Positions 7,052-14,698 of a stretch of 32,567 nt of DNA are shown here, piece by piece. A model generated the notes under the pieces. It saw only the letters and a program-made list of their open reading frames with translations, was not told where the DNA came from and made no database searches. Each line of letters begins with the position of its first letter. Position 1 is the first letter of the stretch. Source of the stretch: Alphaproteobacteria bacterium UBA1303 (GTDB lineage: Bacteria > Pseudomonadota > Alphaproteobacteria > Micropepsales > Micropepsaceae); the NCBI GenBank assembly GCA_002307315.1, contig DBTZ01000030.1:1-32567 (forward strand), given 5' to 3'. Position numbers and translations under genes: made by a program.

Positions 7052-9772
7052 TCAATCCCCCTGATACTCACGAAATGCCGCCACCAGCCCGGCGAACGAC
7101 GACGGCTTGTGATTCTCGAAACTTTCCTGATCGACATAGACGAAACCGTATCGGGTTGCACCCGCTTCCTTGCTGGCCTCGGTGGCGTCGGCGCACCATT
7201 GCCTGAGCCGCGCCATCTTCTGCGGGATGTCCAACTCCTCGCGGCCCTTGGTCTCGACAATCCACACCGCGCCATCCTGGGTGCGCAGAATGAAATCGGG
7301 GATGTAGTTGGAAAGTTCCCCATCGGCCTTGACATAATCCAGCTTGAACCCCACCGCCATGTAGTTCTTGCCGAAGGCTTGCACGTCCGGCGCGGTTTCC
7401 AGGAACGCGGCAAAGGCCAGTTCCAGCCCGTCCGCGCTGCCTTCGCCGACGATCTTGTTGAACACCGAACGCTTCGCGGGCAAGAAGCCGCGCGGCTCGG
7501 TGCGGAAGGGGCGGGTATCGCGCAAGCGGATATGGCCTTCGATGCGCGAGGAGCCGCTATCGTGGATGGTCAGCGCGTTGATGGCGGCGCGAAACTGGTC
7601 GAACAGCACTTTGCCGACTTCCGGCTCGGACAGGTTGCGCAGGATCACCGGGTCTTCCAGATCGACCGTGCGGGTAAAAAGATGCTCGCGCATGAAGTCC
7701 CGCACCTTGGGGTAAAGCTGGTCGTAGCCGCCCACCAAGCGCAGGTCTTTGAGAAGCTGGCGGGCGAAGAAGCCGACCACCGAGCGATAATCCGCTGCGC
7801 CGCCACCGTCGAGCTGGATGGTGTGATCGACCTCGGACTCCAGCATGGTCTTGAAGACGATCTCGCGGGTTTGCTCCGGCGTGAAGGGTTTGACCGGCAG
7901 CTTGGCGTTGCCGAACGCGGCAGGGTTTAGTTCCGCAAGGTCTTTGTAATCGCGGTTGAAGCGGCGGGTAAGGCGCGGAAGTGCGATGTCCAGCGCGTCG
8001 ATGTTTTTGTCGGGGGCGTCGTTATCGACCTCGACTACCAAGGAATCCTGCCGCTCGCGCCCCTCCGATCCGCCCATCGGGACATGCTCGAAGTCCACGC
8101 CTTCGTTTTGGATGGATTCGACAAACTCCATGAAGGCCGGGGTGCCGAGGACCGAAACGGTCTCGCGCTGGCCGCTGCCGAAATACATCCGGCGCAGGCC
8201 GCGCCCCAGGGTTTGCTCCGGCAGGATGTTGCTCTTGGCGGCATAGGCGCGCAGGCCGACGATCACCGTCACGTTGCGCACGTCCCAGCCCTCTTTCAGC
8301 ATCAGCACCGAAACGATGGCCTTGAAGGGCGACTTCCAGGTGTCGATTTCGTTCGATTGCTTGCGCAAAAGCTCCAGTTCTTCCTTGCCCTTGCTCGATC
8401 CCGCCTCGGATATTTCGCCGTTGGTCTTGGTGTGGATCACCAGCACCGCGTCTTGCAGTTCGGGACAAATCTTTTGCAAATGCGCGCCCACTTCGTCGCA
8501 GTTCTTGGTGTCGTCCACCATGACGAAGAGCACGGCCTTCTTGCCCAGCTTCTCATGCTCGGCGTAGCTCTTGCGCCATTCCTCGACGCCAAGCTGAAGG
8601 TAGTCGGCGTATTTTTCGGAAATGATCGGGCTTTTGTTCTCGACCAGCTTGGAACGGCTGGCGGCGTCGGGCAGCACGGGATGCTTGACCACGTTCTGGG
8701 CGATGGCTTCCACCAGCGGATAATCGCTGACCGTCTGCACAAAGATCGCGCCGTTGTCGTGGCGCGGCGTGGCCGTCACGTCCACCTGGATTGCCAGCTT
8801 GAGGTCTTTTTGCAGCAGCCGGAGGTGAATGTCCCGAATGCACTGAAACCACGCCATGCGCGGGTCGTGGATATGGTGGGCTTCGTCGTTGAACACCGCC
8901 AGTTCGTCGATCTCGCGCACGATCTCGCCCAGGTCGGTGTTGCTGTCGGTGGTCTTGCCGACCGGCTTTGCCCCGAACGGTGCCAGGAAATAGTTGCGCA
9001 GGTCGTCGTCTTCCAGCGAAGGCTCCGGCACCTCGCCAAGATAGACGCGGTGGATGTTGGTCAGGAAGATATTGCCGGTGGGGCGGACGATGCGCACATT
9101 ATCCTGAATGTGCAGCACGACCTGGAAATCGTCCCGCCAGTTGCGCCCGCCGTGGCCGTTATCGGGCAACACCGGGTCGTTGAAGAAGATGCGCAGGCCG
9201 TCGAAGTCGGCGCGCAAGCGGTCCAGCACGATGATGTTGGGGGCGATCAGCAGGAAGTTGCGCGCCAGCGTCGAGGCCGGTTCATAGAGTTTGTGGAAAA
9301 AGCTCCAGGCCATCAGCAGCGACAGAACCTTGGTTTTCCCTGCGCCGGTCGCCATCTTGACCACGAAGCGCGGCCAGTCTTCATCGAACATGCTGCCCGA
9401 TACCGCGCCGGAGGCATCGAAGCGCATCAGGTCGTGCTTGTCGCGTACGCCCCGCGCGTCATACAGCCAGATCACGGTCTCGACCGCCTCGCGCTGGGCG
9501 AAGTAGTAGCGGAACTGGCGTCTGGCGCCGTCCGCCTGTTCGATCAGGTGCTCGGTATCGAACCACCAGGTCAGCAGCGCGCGCGATGTTTCGGAAGCGC
9601 CTTTGTAGCCCGAATCCCGCCAAGCCTTGACCTCTTCGCGTATCTTGGCCACCAGCGGCGGCAACAGATTCTCGTAGGCCGTGCTGCGCATCTCTTCCGC
9701 CGCCGGGAACCAGCGCAGGTCGGGGGGCAGGGTTTCGTAAGGAGAGCGGGGAAAATCGGGATGCAATGCCAT
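7052..9772 (-). CDS. res: Type III-like restriction endonuclease subunit (superfamily 2 helicase with PD-ExK nuclease)
   Basis: A 906-residue protein with Walker A ATGAGKT (141-147), DEAH box NDEAHH (about 295-300), a second RecA-like lobe with VLMLKEGWDVRNVTVIVGLR and QTLGRGLRRM, and a C-terminal PD-ExK nuclease (IPDFILR, then VETKG) about 80 residues from the end. This matches Res subunits of type III-like systems, which translocate or slide on DNA and cut unmethylated sites together with Mod. Here res precedes mod, the reverse of the classical order. The ATG at 9772 has a GAGGG ribosome-binding site. The stop is two bases from the mod start, so the genes are coupled. Confidence 0.92.
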   Translation of the reverse strand: MALHPDFPRSPYETLPPDLRWFPAAEEMRSTAYENLLPPLVAKIREEVKAWRDSGYKGASETSRALLTWWFDTEHLIEQADGARRQFRYYFAQREAVETVIWLYDARGVRDKHDLMRFDASGAVSGSMFDEDWPRFVVKMATGAGKTKVLSLLMAWSFFHKLYEPASTLARNFLLIAPNIIVLDRLRADFDGLRIFFNDPVLPDNGHGGRNWRDDFQVVLHIQDNVRIVRPTGNIFLTNIHRVYLGEVPEPSLEDDDLRNYFLAPFGAKPVGKTTDSNTDLGEIVREIDELAVFNDEAHHIHDPRMAWFQCIRDIHLRLLQKDLKLAIQVDVTATPRHDNGAIFVQTVSDYPLVEAIAQNVVKHPVLPDAASRSKLVENKSPIISEKYADYLQLGVEEWRKSYAEHEKLGKKAVLFVMVDDTKNCDEVGAHLQKICPELQDAVLVIHTKTNGEISEAGSSKGKEELELLRKQSNEIDTWKSPFKAIVSVLMLKEGWDVRNVTVIVGLRAYAAKSNILPEQTLGRGLRRMYFGSGQRETVSVLGTPAFMEFVESIQNEGVDFEHVPMGGSEGRERQDSLVVEVDNDAPDKNIDALDIALPRLTRRFNRDYKDLAELNPAAFGNAKLPVKPFTPEQTREIVFKTMLESEVDHTIQLDGGGAADYRSVVGFFARQLLKDLRLVGGYDQLYPKVRDFMREHLFTRTVDLEDPVILRNLSEPEVGKVLFDQFRAAINALTIHDSGSSRIEGHIRLRDTRPFRTEPRGFLPAKRSVFNKIVGEGSADGLELAFAAFLETAPDVQAFGKNYMAVGFKLDYVKADGELSNYIPDFILRTQDGAVWIVETKGREELDIPQKMARLRQWCADATEASKEAGATRYGFVYVDQESFENHKPSSFAGLVAAFREYQGD

Positions 9773-9914
9773 GTAAGTCCCTCAACGCGGCAACGGAATA
9801 AACCACTAGCAGAGATTGTGGCCGCGCCAACCCACTTTATAGGTACGAAAATTACAGGCAGAGCACCGAATGAGCATGTCTAATCGTCCAAAATAATGGG
9901 GACAAATCGAAGAG

Positions 9915-9934
9915 TGGGGGCATATTTGGGGGCA
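9915..9934 (+). repeat. Third copy of the GGGGGCA double repeat, at the right end of island 1
   Basis: TGGGGGCATATTTGGGGGCA is identical to 191-210 over 20 bp. It lies 60 bp left of the second attachment-site copy, while 191-210 lies 89 bp right of the first. In the circular form of island 1 the two would flank the core on opposite sides, the layout of integrase arm sites. No inverted partner lies next to this copy. Confidence 0.6.
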
Positions 9935-9994
9935 TCTACGAAATCAAAAAGTTGAATTGTTTATATATTTCATTGAGTTACACCTTACTTATTG

Positions 9995-10034
9995 ATCCCT
10001 CCGGCCCGCCAGTTATCCCTCCGGGGAAATCCCA
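9995..10034 (+). repeat. Attachment-site copy 2 (between the two islands)
   Basis: ATCCCTCCGGCCCGCCAGTT and the next 20 bases match 61-101, with one T missing in the former acceptor stem and one C/T change. Only the last 17 or so tRNA bases are present, so no tRNA is encoded here. It would be the right end of island 1 and the left end of island 2. Confidence 0.75.
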
Positions 10035-10123
10035 AGACATCCAAAAACCCTTCAAAAACCCAATAAAAACGGGCATATTATGCTCCGTGCCGTCCAAAGA
10101 CGTTTCCCAGCATCCCGACGCGC

Positions 10124-10179
10124 TGGGGGTACATTTGGGGGTACTTTTCGAAAATCGAGGTGCGGAGATACCCCCAATG
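10124..10179 (+). promoter_or_regulatory. Direct and inverted repeat overlapping the integrase 2 start
   Basis: TGGGGGTACATTTGGGGGTA (10124-10143) corresponds to 191-210. TTGGGGGTA (10135-10143) pairs exactly with TACCCCCAA (10169-10177), whose final A is the first base of the ATG. Relative to island 1, the CA of GGGGGCA became TA on one side and the TG of TGCCCCC became TA on the other, keeping the pairing. The loop contains CGAGG and GCGGAG, the likely ribosome-binding site. Confidence 0.6.
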
Positions 10180-11400
10180 CCTCTGACGGATACAGCCTGT
10201 AAAAGTGCCCGCCCCAAGGCCAAGTTCTATAAGAAGACAGATAGCCAGGGGCTGTATCTGCATATCGCGCCGAACGGCGGGCGCTATTGGCGGCTGAAAT
10301 ACCGGTTCCTGGGCAAAGAAAAGCGGCTGGCTTGCGGGGTCTATCCCGAAACCTCGCTCGCCGAAGCCCGCGAAAAGCGCGCCGTAGCCCGGAAAATGCT
10401 GGAGGATGGAATCGACCCATCCTCCACCAAGCGGGATAACCGGCAGCTTGCCGAAGTAAATGCCGCCAACACCTTTGAGGCGGTCGCCCGCGAATGGCAC
10501 GAACGGTATCGGGAGAAATGGACCCCGCTTTATGCCCGGGACATCCTGCACCGGCTGGAAACCGACATTTTCCCGGTCATCGGTAAGCGCCCGGTGGCGG
10601 ACATCACGCCCCTGATCGTTCTGAACGCCCTTAAGAAGATCGAAAACCGAGGCGCTGGTGAAATGGCCCGCCGGGCGGTGCAATATTGCGGGCAGATTTT
10701 CCGCTATGCCGTGGTGACCGGTCGGGCCGAACGCAACCCCACCGCCGACCTCAAGGGCGCGCTCAAGCCGGTCAAGCACGGGCATTTTTCGGCGCTGGAG
10801 CCGAAAGACCTGCCGGAGTTCCTGCACACCCTGGAACGCAACGATGCCCGGCTGTTCGTTCTTACCCGCCTTGCCATCCGGTTGATGATGCTAACGTTCG
10901 TCCGCACCGGGGAACTGATCGCCGCCACTTGGGATGAATTCGACCTTGAGGGGGCGGAATGGTCCATCGCTGCCGAGCGCATGAAGATGCGCAAAGCCCA
11001 TATCGTGCCGTTGTCCCGGCAGGCGGTGGCAATCCTCAAGCAGCTACAAGTGATGAACGGCAATTACCAATGGGTGTTTGCCAGCCCCACCAAGCACCGC
11101 CGCCACATGAGCAACAACACCATCCTGAAGGCGCTGGAGCGGCTGGGCTACAAGGGCCGGATGACCGGGCACGGTTTCCGCGCCCTGGCGATGACGACAA
11201 TTCAGGAAAAGCTGAAATACCCCCATGACGTGGTGGACCGCCAGCTTGCCCACGCCCCGCGCAACAAGGTCGATGCCGCCTACGACCGGACCAAATATCT
11301 CGATGACCGCCGCAAGATGATGCAAGACTGGGCCGATTATCTCGATTCCACCGCCGACGGTGGCAAGGTGATTGTCGGGAAGTTCGGGAAATCGGCATAA
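10177..11400 (+). CDS. int: Tyrosine-type site-specific integrase, P4 family (integrase 2)
   Basis: A 407-residue integrase, the same length as integrase 1 and nearly identical in the core-binding and catalytic domains. The first 50 residues differ most (KSARPKAKFYKKTDSQGLYLHIAPNG), the part that binds arm sites. The catalytic Arg (FVRTGEL), HGFR, His (QLAHAP) and Tyr (AAYDRTKY) are all present, so it looks functional. The ATG at 10177 (MPLTDTACK) is preferred over the upstream start at 9952, which would run the reading frame through the attachment site. Divergence of the arm-binding domain alongside changed repeat bases fits co-evolution of protein and site, an inference. Confidence 0.94.
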   Translation: MPLTDTACKSARPKAKFYKKTDSQGLYLHIAPNGGRYWRLKYRFLGKEKRLACGVYPETSLAEAREKRAVARKMLEDGIDPSSTKRDNRQLAEVNAANTFEAVAREWHERYREKWTPLYARDILHRLETDIFPVIGKRPVADITPLIVLNALKKIENRGAGEMARRAVQYCGQIFRYAVVTGRAERNPTADLKGALKPVKHGHFSALEPKDLPEFLHTLERNDARLFVLTRLAIRLMMLTFVRTGELIAATWDEFDLEGAEWSIAAERMKMRKAHIVPLSRQAVAILKQLQVMNGNYQWVFASPTKHRRHMSNNTILKALERLGYKGRMTGHGFRALAMTTIQEKLKYPHDVVDRQLAHAPRNKVDAAYDRTKYLDDRRKMMQDWADYLDSTADGGKVIVGKFGKSA

Positions 11401-11503
11401 GCTGTCACGAATTGCCGCTCCGGCTTGAAGCCTGGATGATAACCTCGCTACATTCCCGCACAGGGAGAATCTCGTCGTGTTCAAGCGGCGTGGGAGGGGG
11501 TAA

Positions 11504-13660
11504 GTGGCAATTGCCTTGAAATGTCTGGAGCACGTTGCCTCGATGGCAGGCGGCTGCGTGGCGCTGGCCTTCGGCCCGCTCGATCCCGGCTTGGTAATCA
11601 GCGGCGTGGCGGGTGCAGCCGCCATCGTCGGGGTGGCGGCGGAGAAGCTGGCGAGCCGCGGCCCCGAAGCCGAAAAGGAACTCGCGAAAATCCGCACCGC
11701 GGTGTTTGACCGGTTCAAGGACGACATTATCTTCAACCGGCTGCCGCCTGCGGATTTGAATGCAGCGGACGAGGCGTTGGAGCGCGCACTACCCGATTGC
11801 ATCGTCGATATGTCGAAGTTTCGCCTGGCCGACGCGGCGGTGAGCGAGGCAGGGTTTGCCAAACACGCCGCCGCGCTGATCGTCGATGCCCTCGGCAAGA
11901 GTGAGGCGATTTTCGCCGTGCCGAAAACCGGCGGCAACGATACCTGTCGCGTTTTCGCGCGCGCGGTGATCGAGGCGGCGCTGACTGCGGCCGTTTCCAG
12001 AAAGGAATATTTCGCCGAGTTCCAGCCCTTTCTGTTGAACGCTATGGCGCAAGGCGTCGGCCGGGTGGAGGCGAAAGTCGATCGCGAGGCCGAAGCCGCC
12101 CGTTTGCGGCATGAAGAACTTCTGACCCTCATTCGCGGCGTCGGCGGCAATACGCCGGAAAAGGCATTGATCGAGGCAGCGCGCAAATTCGGCGAAGTGA
12201 AACCCGACGCCAGCAACGCCGATCTCGCCGCCCATCTGGAATATTTCGCCGGCGAGTACCGCAAACTGCGCGAGCAGATGGCGGCGCTGGCGGCCAAGGA
12301 CAACCGGTTGAGGGGCGCGCAGCAGGCGGCGGAAGAAGCTCTGGCGCAAGGCGATCTCGATGCGGCGCGGCGCTATTTGACCGAAGCGGTGTCGATCCGC
12401 GCCGAGCGCGCCAAGGAAGCCCGCGCCCAGTGGGAACAGACGGTGCGCGACGAAGCCGATTCACTGGCCGCACTGGCGCAAGCCGATCTGATGGCGCTCG
12501 ATTGGCAGGCGGCGGACGGCCATTGGTCGGAGGCCGCCGAAAGCCTTGCCGTCATCGATGGTGAGGCGGCGAAAAGTCTCGTTTGGGATGCCGCCGAGGC
12601 ATTGCGGCAATTCGGCGAACGGTTTGGCCGCAGCGGCGCAATGCGGGCCGCGATTGCACGATGGCGCACTTTGCTGGCAAAAACCGCCCCGGACGAAGCC
12701 GAACTGGTGGGCTCTTTGCAGAACAATCTCGGCAACGCGCTTAGCTCCCAGGGGATGCGCAGCGGCGGGGCTGACGGGGTGCGGCTGTTGGCCGAGGCGG
12801 TGGACGCCTTTCGCGCCGCACTACGCATCTACACCGAAACCGAAATGCCCGCCTGCTGGGCGATGACCCAGAACAATCTCGGTAACGCGCTTAGCTCCCA
12901 GGGGATGCGCAGCGGCGGGGCGGGCGGGGTGCGGCTGTTGGCCGAGGCGGTGGAGACCTATCGCGCCGCCTTGCGTGTTTATACCGAAGACAAAATGCCC
13001 ACCGACTGGGCGACGACCCAGAACAATCTCGGCGCCGCGCTTAGCTCCCAGGGGATGCGCGGCGGCGGGGCGGATGGTGTGCGGCTGTTGGCCGAGGCGG
13101 TGGAGGCCTATCGCGCCGCGTTGCGCGTCCGTACCGAAACCGAAATGCCCGCCGACTGGGCGATGACCCAGAACAATCTCGGCGCCGCGCTTTTCTCCCA
13201 GGGGATGCGCAGCGGCGGGGCGGACGGGGTGCGGCTTTTGGCCGAAGCGGTGGAGGCCTGTCGCGCCGCGCTACGCATCTACACCGAAACCGAAATGCCC
13301 GCCCAATGGGCGATGACCCAGAACAATCTCGGCGCCGCGCTTGGCTCCCAGGGGATGCGCCGCGACGGGGCGGACGGGGTGCGGCTTTTGGCCGAGGCGG
13401 TGGATGCCTATCGCGCCGCCTTACGTGTTTATACCGAAACCGAAATGCCCGCCGATTGGGCGGCAACCCAGTACAATCTCGGCACCGCGCTTTTCTCCCA
13501 GGGCAAGCGCAGCGGCGGGGCGGAAGCACAACAACTTTACAAACAGGCGGAAGAGGCCGTGCTCAACGCACTCCGTATATGGACGGCGGAACACTTCCCC
13601 CAAGATCACCAAGATGCAACCGAATTGCTCCAAACCATTCGCGATGCGATGACGGCTTAA
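11504..13660 (+). CDS. TPR-repeat protein with hydrophobic N-terminus, island 2 cargo
   Basis: A 718-residue protein starting at GTG 11504 after a strong GGAGGGGG ribosome-binding site. Residues about 10-50 contain small-residue-rich hydrophobic helices (GGCVALAFGPLDPGLVISGVAGAAAIVGVAAEKLA) that could insert in or touch a membrane. About 55-240 is a helical region without recognisable motifs, and 240-400 is Ala/Glu-rich and probably coiled coil. From about residue 406 there are six 50-residue TPR-like units with consensus TQNNLG.AL.SQGMRSGG, then LLAEAV.AYRAALR and TETEMPADWA. Such WA.TQNNLG units are common in TPR proteins of signalling or defence loci, often beside CHAT or NTPase domains, but neither is present here. 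It occupies the variable slot between integrase and AlpA. A defence role is conceivable but unsupported by a catalytic domain. Confidence 0.82.
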   Translation: MAIALKCLEHVASMAGGCVALAFGPLDPGLVISGVAGAAAIVGVAAEKLASRGPEAEKELAKIRTAVFDRFKDDIIFNRLPPADLNAADEALERALPDCIVDMSKFRLADAAVSEAGFAKHAAALIVDALGKSEAIFAVPKTGGNDTCRVFARAVIEAALTAAVSRKEYFAEFQPFLLNAMAQGVGRVEAKVDREAEAARLRHEELLTLIRGVGGNTPEKALIEAARKFGEVKPDASNADLAAHLEYFAGEYRKLREQMAALAAKDNRLRGAQQAAEEALAQGDLDAARRYLTEAVSIRAERAKEARAQWEQTVRDEADSLAALAQADLMALDWQAADGHWSEAAESLAVIDGEAAKSLVWDAAEALRQFGERFGRSGAMRAAIARWRTLLAKTAPDEAELVGSLQNNLGNALSSQGMRSGGADGVRLLAEAVDAFRAALRIYTETEMPACWAMTQNNLGNALSSQGMRSGGAGGVRLLAEAVETYRAALRVYTEDKMPTDWATTQNNLGAALSSQGMRGGGADGVRLLAEAVEAYRAALRVRTETEMPADWAMTQNNLGAALFSQGMRSGGADGVRLLAEAVEACRAALRIYTETEMPAQWAMTQNNLGAALGSQGMRRDGADGVRLLAEAVDAYRAALRVYTETEMPADWAATQYNLGTALFSQGKRSGGAEAQQLYKQAEEAVLNALRIWTAEHFPQDHQDATELLQTIRDAMTA
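12719..13539 (+). repeat. Tandem 150-bp repeats inside the TPR gene
   Basis: Units begin at 12719, 12869, 13019, 13169, 13319 and 13469, the last degenerating after about 70 bp. The landmark GGGATGCGCAGCGGCGGGG recurs at exact 150-bp spacing (12752, 12902, 13052, 13202, 13352). Conservation extends to silent positions, which points to recent expansion or gene conversion, so copy number is likely to vary between strains. Confidence 0.93.
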
Positions 13661-13673
13661 ATTACAGAAAGCA

Positions 13674-13730
13674 GGTACCCCAGGTTCCAAGAACCCACCC
13701 ACCCCACAAAAAAAGCAGAAAAAACGGTGA
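13674..13730 (+). pseudogene. C-terminal tail remnant of the island hypothetical gene
   Basis: Fourteen bases after the TPR stop, the frame GTPGSKNPPTPQKKQKKR-stop matches the last codons of the frameshifted gene in island 1 (RTPGSKNPPTPRKKQQTR-stop at 2113-2169). The rest of that gene is absent. This marks the point where the TPR gene replaced the ancestral cargo gene. Confidence 0.7.
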
Positions 13731-13912
13731 TTTTCTGCATTTTTAGCGCGTGAACGCCGCCCGCAGACTGCCCAATTCCTGCGGGTTAGCCCCCACCCCC
13801 TGGGTAGGTTAGGTGCCGATTTCCCTAGGGGTTATTTCAAACTCGCCCAGCTAATAACTCGCCCCGCGAAGGTCCATGTCCGTCCCGAAACCACCCGTGA
13901 AGGACCAGGACA
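13731..13912 (+). other. Non-coding block conserved in both islands, upstream of AlpA copy 2
   Basis: The block aligns with 2170-2350 with scattered substitutions and small length changes. The motifs CCCTAGGGGTTATTTCAAAC and CTCGCCCAGCTAATAAC are unchanged. The palindrome is weaker here (CCCACCCCCTGGGTAGG). No gene is supported. Confidence 0.5.
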
Positions 13913-14122
13913 TTGCAGAACATCCCGAACGAAAAAATCCTGCGCCTGAAGACCGTGCTGGGGCGTACCGGACTGACCCGGAGCATGACGTATGCCTTGC
14001 TCAAGGACGACCTGTTCCCCCGCCCGATCAATCTTGGCGCTCGTGCTGTTGGTTGGCTGGAAAGCGAAATCGACGCCTGGATCGCCGCGCGGGTGGAAGC
14101 CAGCCGCGCCAAGGCCGGTTGA
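13913..14122 (+). CDS. AlpA-family transcriptional regulator (island 2)
   Basis: A 69-residue protein differing from the island 1 AlpA at only a few residues (for example Thr for Ala before YALLKDDL, and Arg and Ala in FPRPINLGARAVGW). The helix-turn-helix and the AVGWLESEIDAWI hallmark are intact. It again starts with TTG, preceded by GAAGGACCAGGA. Its stop overlaps the start of the truncated HTH gene (TGATG at 14120-14124). It presumably regulates integrase 2; cross-talk with island 1 is likely given the near-identity. Confidence 0.88.
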   Translation: MQNIPNEKILRLKTVLGRTGLTRSMTYALLKDDLFPRPINLGARAVGWLESEIDAWIAARVEASRAKAG

Positions 14123-14305
14123 TGGCGTCGCCGATGGCCAAGCGCAAGCGTACCTACAATCTCCACCGCATCAAGGCAACCTGGCCCTATACCGTACAAG
14201 AGGCGACCAAGGCGCTGCGCGTTCACAAGAACGCCGTGCTGCGATGGCTGAAGGAAGGTTTGCAGGCCAACCGGGACACGCGCCCCTATTTGATCCGGGG
14301 CGACG
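14122..14305 (+). pseudogene. Truncated HTH gene, copy of the one at 2565-3059
   Basis: Codons from ATG 14122 read MASPMAKRKRTYNLHRIKATWPYT and continue through the HTH (VHKNAVLRWLKEGL) to RPYLIRGD, matching the first 60 or so residues of the island 1 protein. The similarity then ends and the frame runs out of phase through a Fic fragment to a stop at 14784. The zinc ribbon and the downstream recombinase found in island 1 are lost. The chimeric 220-residue product is unlikely to be functional. Confidence 0.75.
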
Positions 14306-14698
14306 CATCATCGCCTGAACTACATTCACCCCTTCCCGGACGGCAATGGACGGGTCAGCCGCCTGATGAGCCATGCCATGGGACTTCATGCCGGGATTGG
14401 CGCATACGGCCTGTGGTCGGTTTCGCGCGGGCTGGCGCGGGGGCTAAAGAGCCGCACCGAATACAAGCGGATGATGGATCACGCCGACATGCCGCGCCAA
14501 GGCGATTTGGATGGCCGGGGAAACCTATCCCTTCGCGCGCTTACCGAATTCACCGAGTGGTTCCTGAAGGCCTGCCTGGACCAGATTGCCTTCATGGCCG
14601 GGCTGTTCGAGATAGACAATCGAGCCGGATTGGGCGGACGATTGCATCCGCGCATTCTGTCACGAACACGTTTTGCCGAAATACAAAGCACATGTTGA
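14303..14698 (+). pseudogene. Fic-domain protein fragment
   Basis: The frame beginning near 14303 reads HHRLNYIHPFPDGNGRVSRL, which contains the complete Fic active-site motif HPFxxGNGRxxR used for AMP transfer. It continues with the usual Fic C-terminal helices (GNLSLRALTEFTEWFLKACLDQIAFM). There is no start codon and no N-terminal half: the fragment begins at the junction with the HTH remnant. The end (ILSRTRFAEIQSTC) does not look like Fic and probably marks a second junction near 14,660. It is a remnant of a once complete gene of perhaps 350-400 codons. Confidence 0.8.

Larger units (their letters stand above)
79..9994 (+). mobile_element. Integrative island 1 at tRNA-Ser (P4-type integrase, restriction-modification cargo)
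   Basis: The segment is bounded by two near-identical copies of about 41 bp containing the tRNA-Ser 3' end (61-101 and 9995-10034). It begins with an integrase gene just inside the tRNA. It holds an AlpA-type regulator, a second recombinase and a restriction-modification operon, a typical gene set for islands of this kind. A 20-bp GGGGGCA-type repeat lies near each end, as expected for integrase arm sites. The boundaries are inferred from the repeats; the exact crossover base is not resolved. Confidence 0.8.
9773..10176. other. Intergenic junction of islands 1 and 2
   Basis: This stretch of about 400 bp between the divergent res and integrase 2 genes holds no convincing gene. It should contain the res promoter on the minus strand; a TATAAA lies at 9836-9841 (reverse complement) but no clear -35 box is seen. 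Further right lie the repeat at 9915-9934, the second attachment-site copy (9995-10034), and a leader aligning with 102-244 of island 1. Confidence 0.6.
9995..14698 (+). mobile_element. Integrative island 2, decayed at its right end
   Basis: The segment starts at a degenerate attachment-site copy (9995-10034) and repeats the island 1 order: leader, integrase, cargo gene, conserved non-coding block, AlpA, HTH gene. The HTH gene breaks off at about 14305 against a Fic fragment, and no further attachment-site copy was found downstream. The right boundary near 14,700 is set only by where mobile-element remnants stop and is approximate. Confidence 0.65.

Noticed and set aside
9952..10176. Upstream start for integrase 2 giving a 482-residue protein
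   Set aside because: The extension would translate the attachment site and leader, which have no counterpart in integrase 1; MPLTD is the family start.
12719..13539. Regularly spaced repeats that might be taken for a CRISPR array
   Set aside because: Units are 150 bp, contiguous, in frame, and encode TPR-like repeats; there are no spacers.
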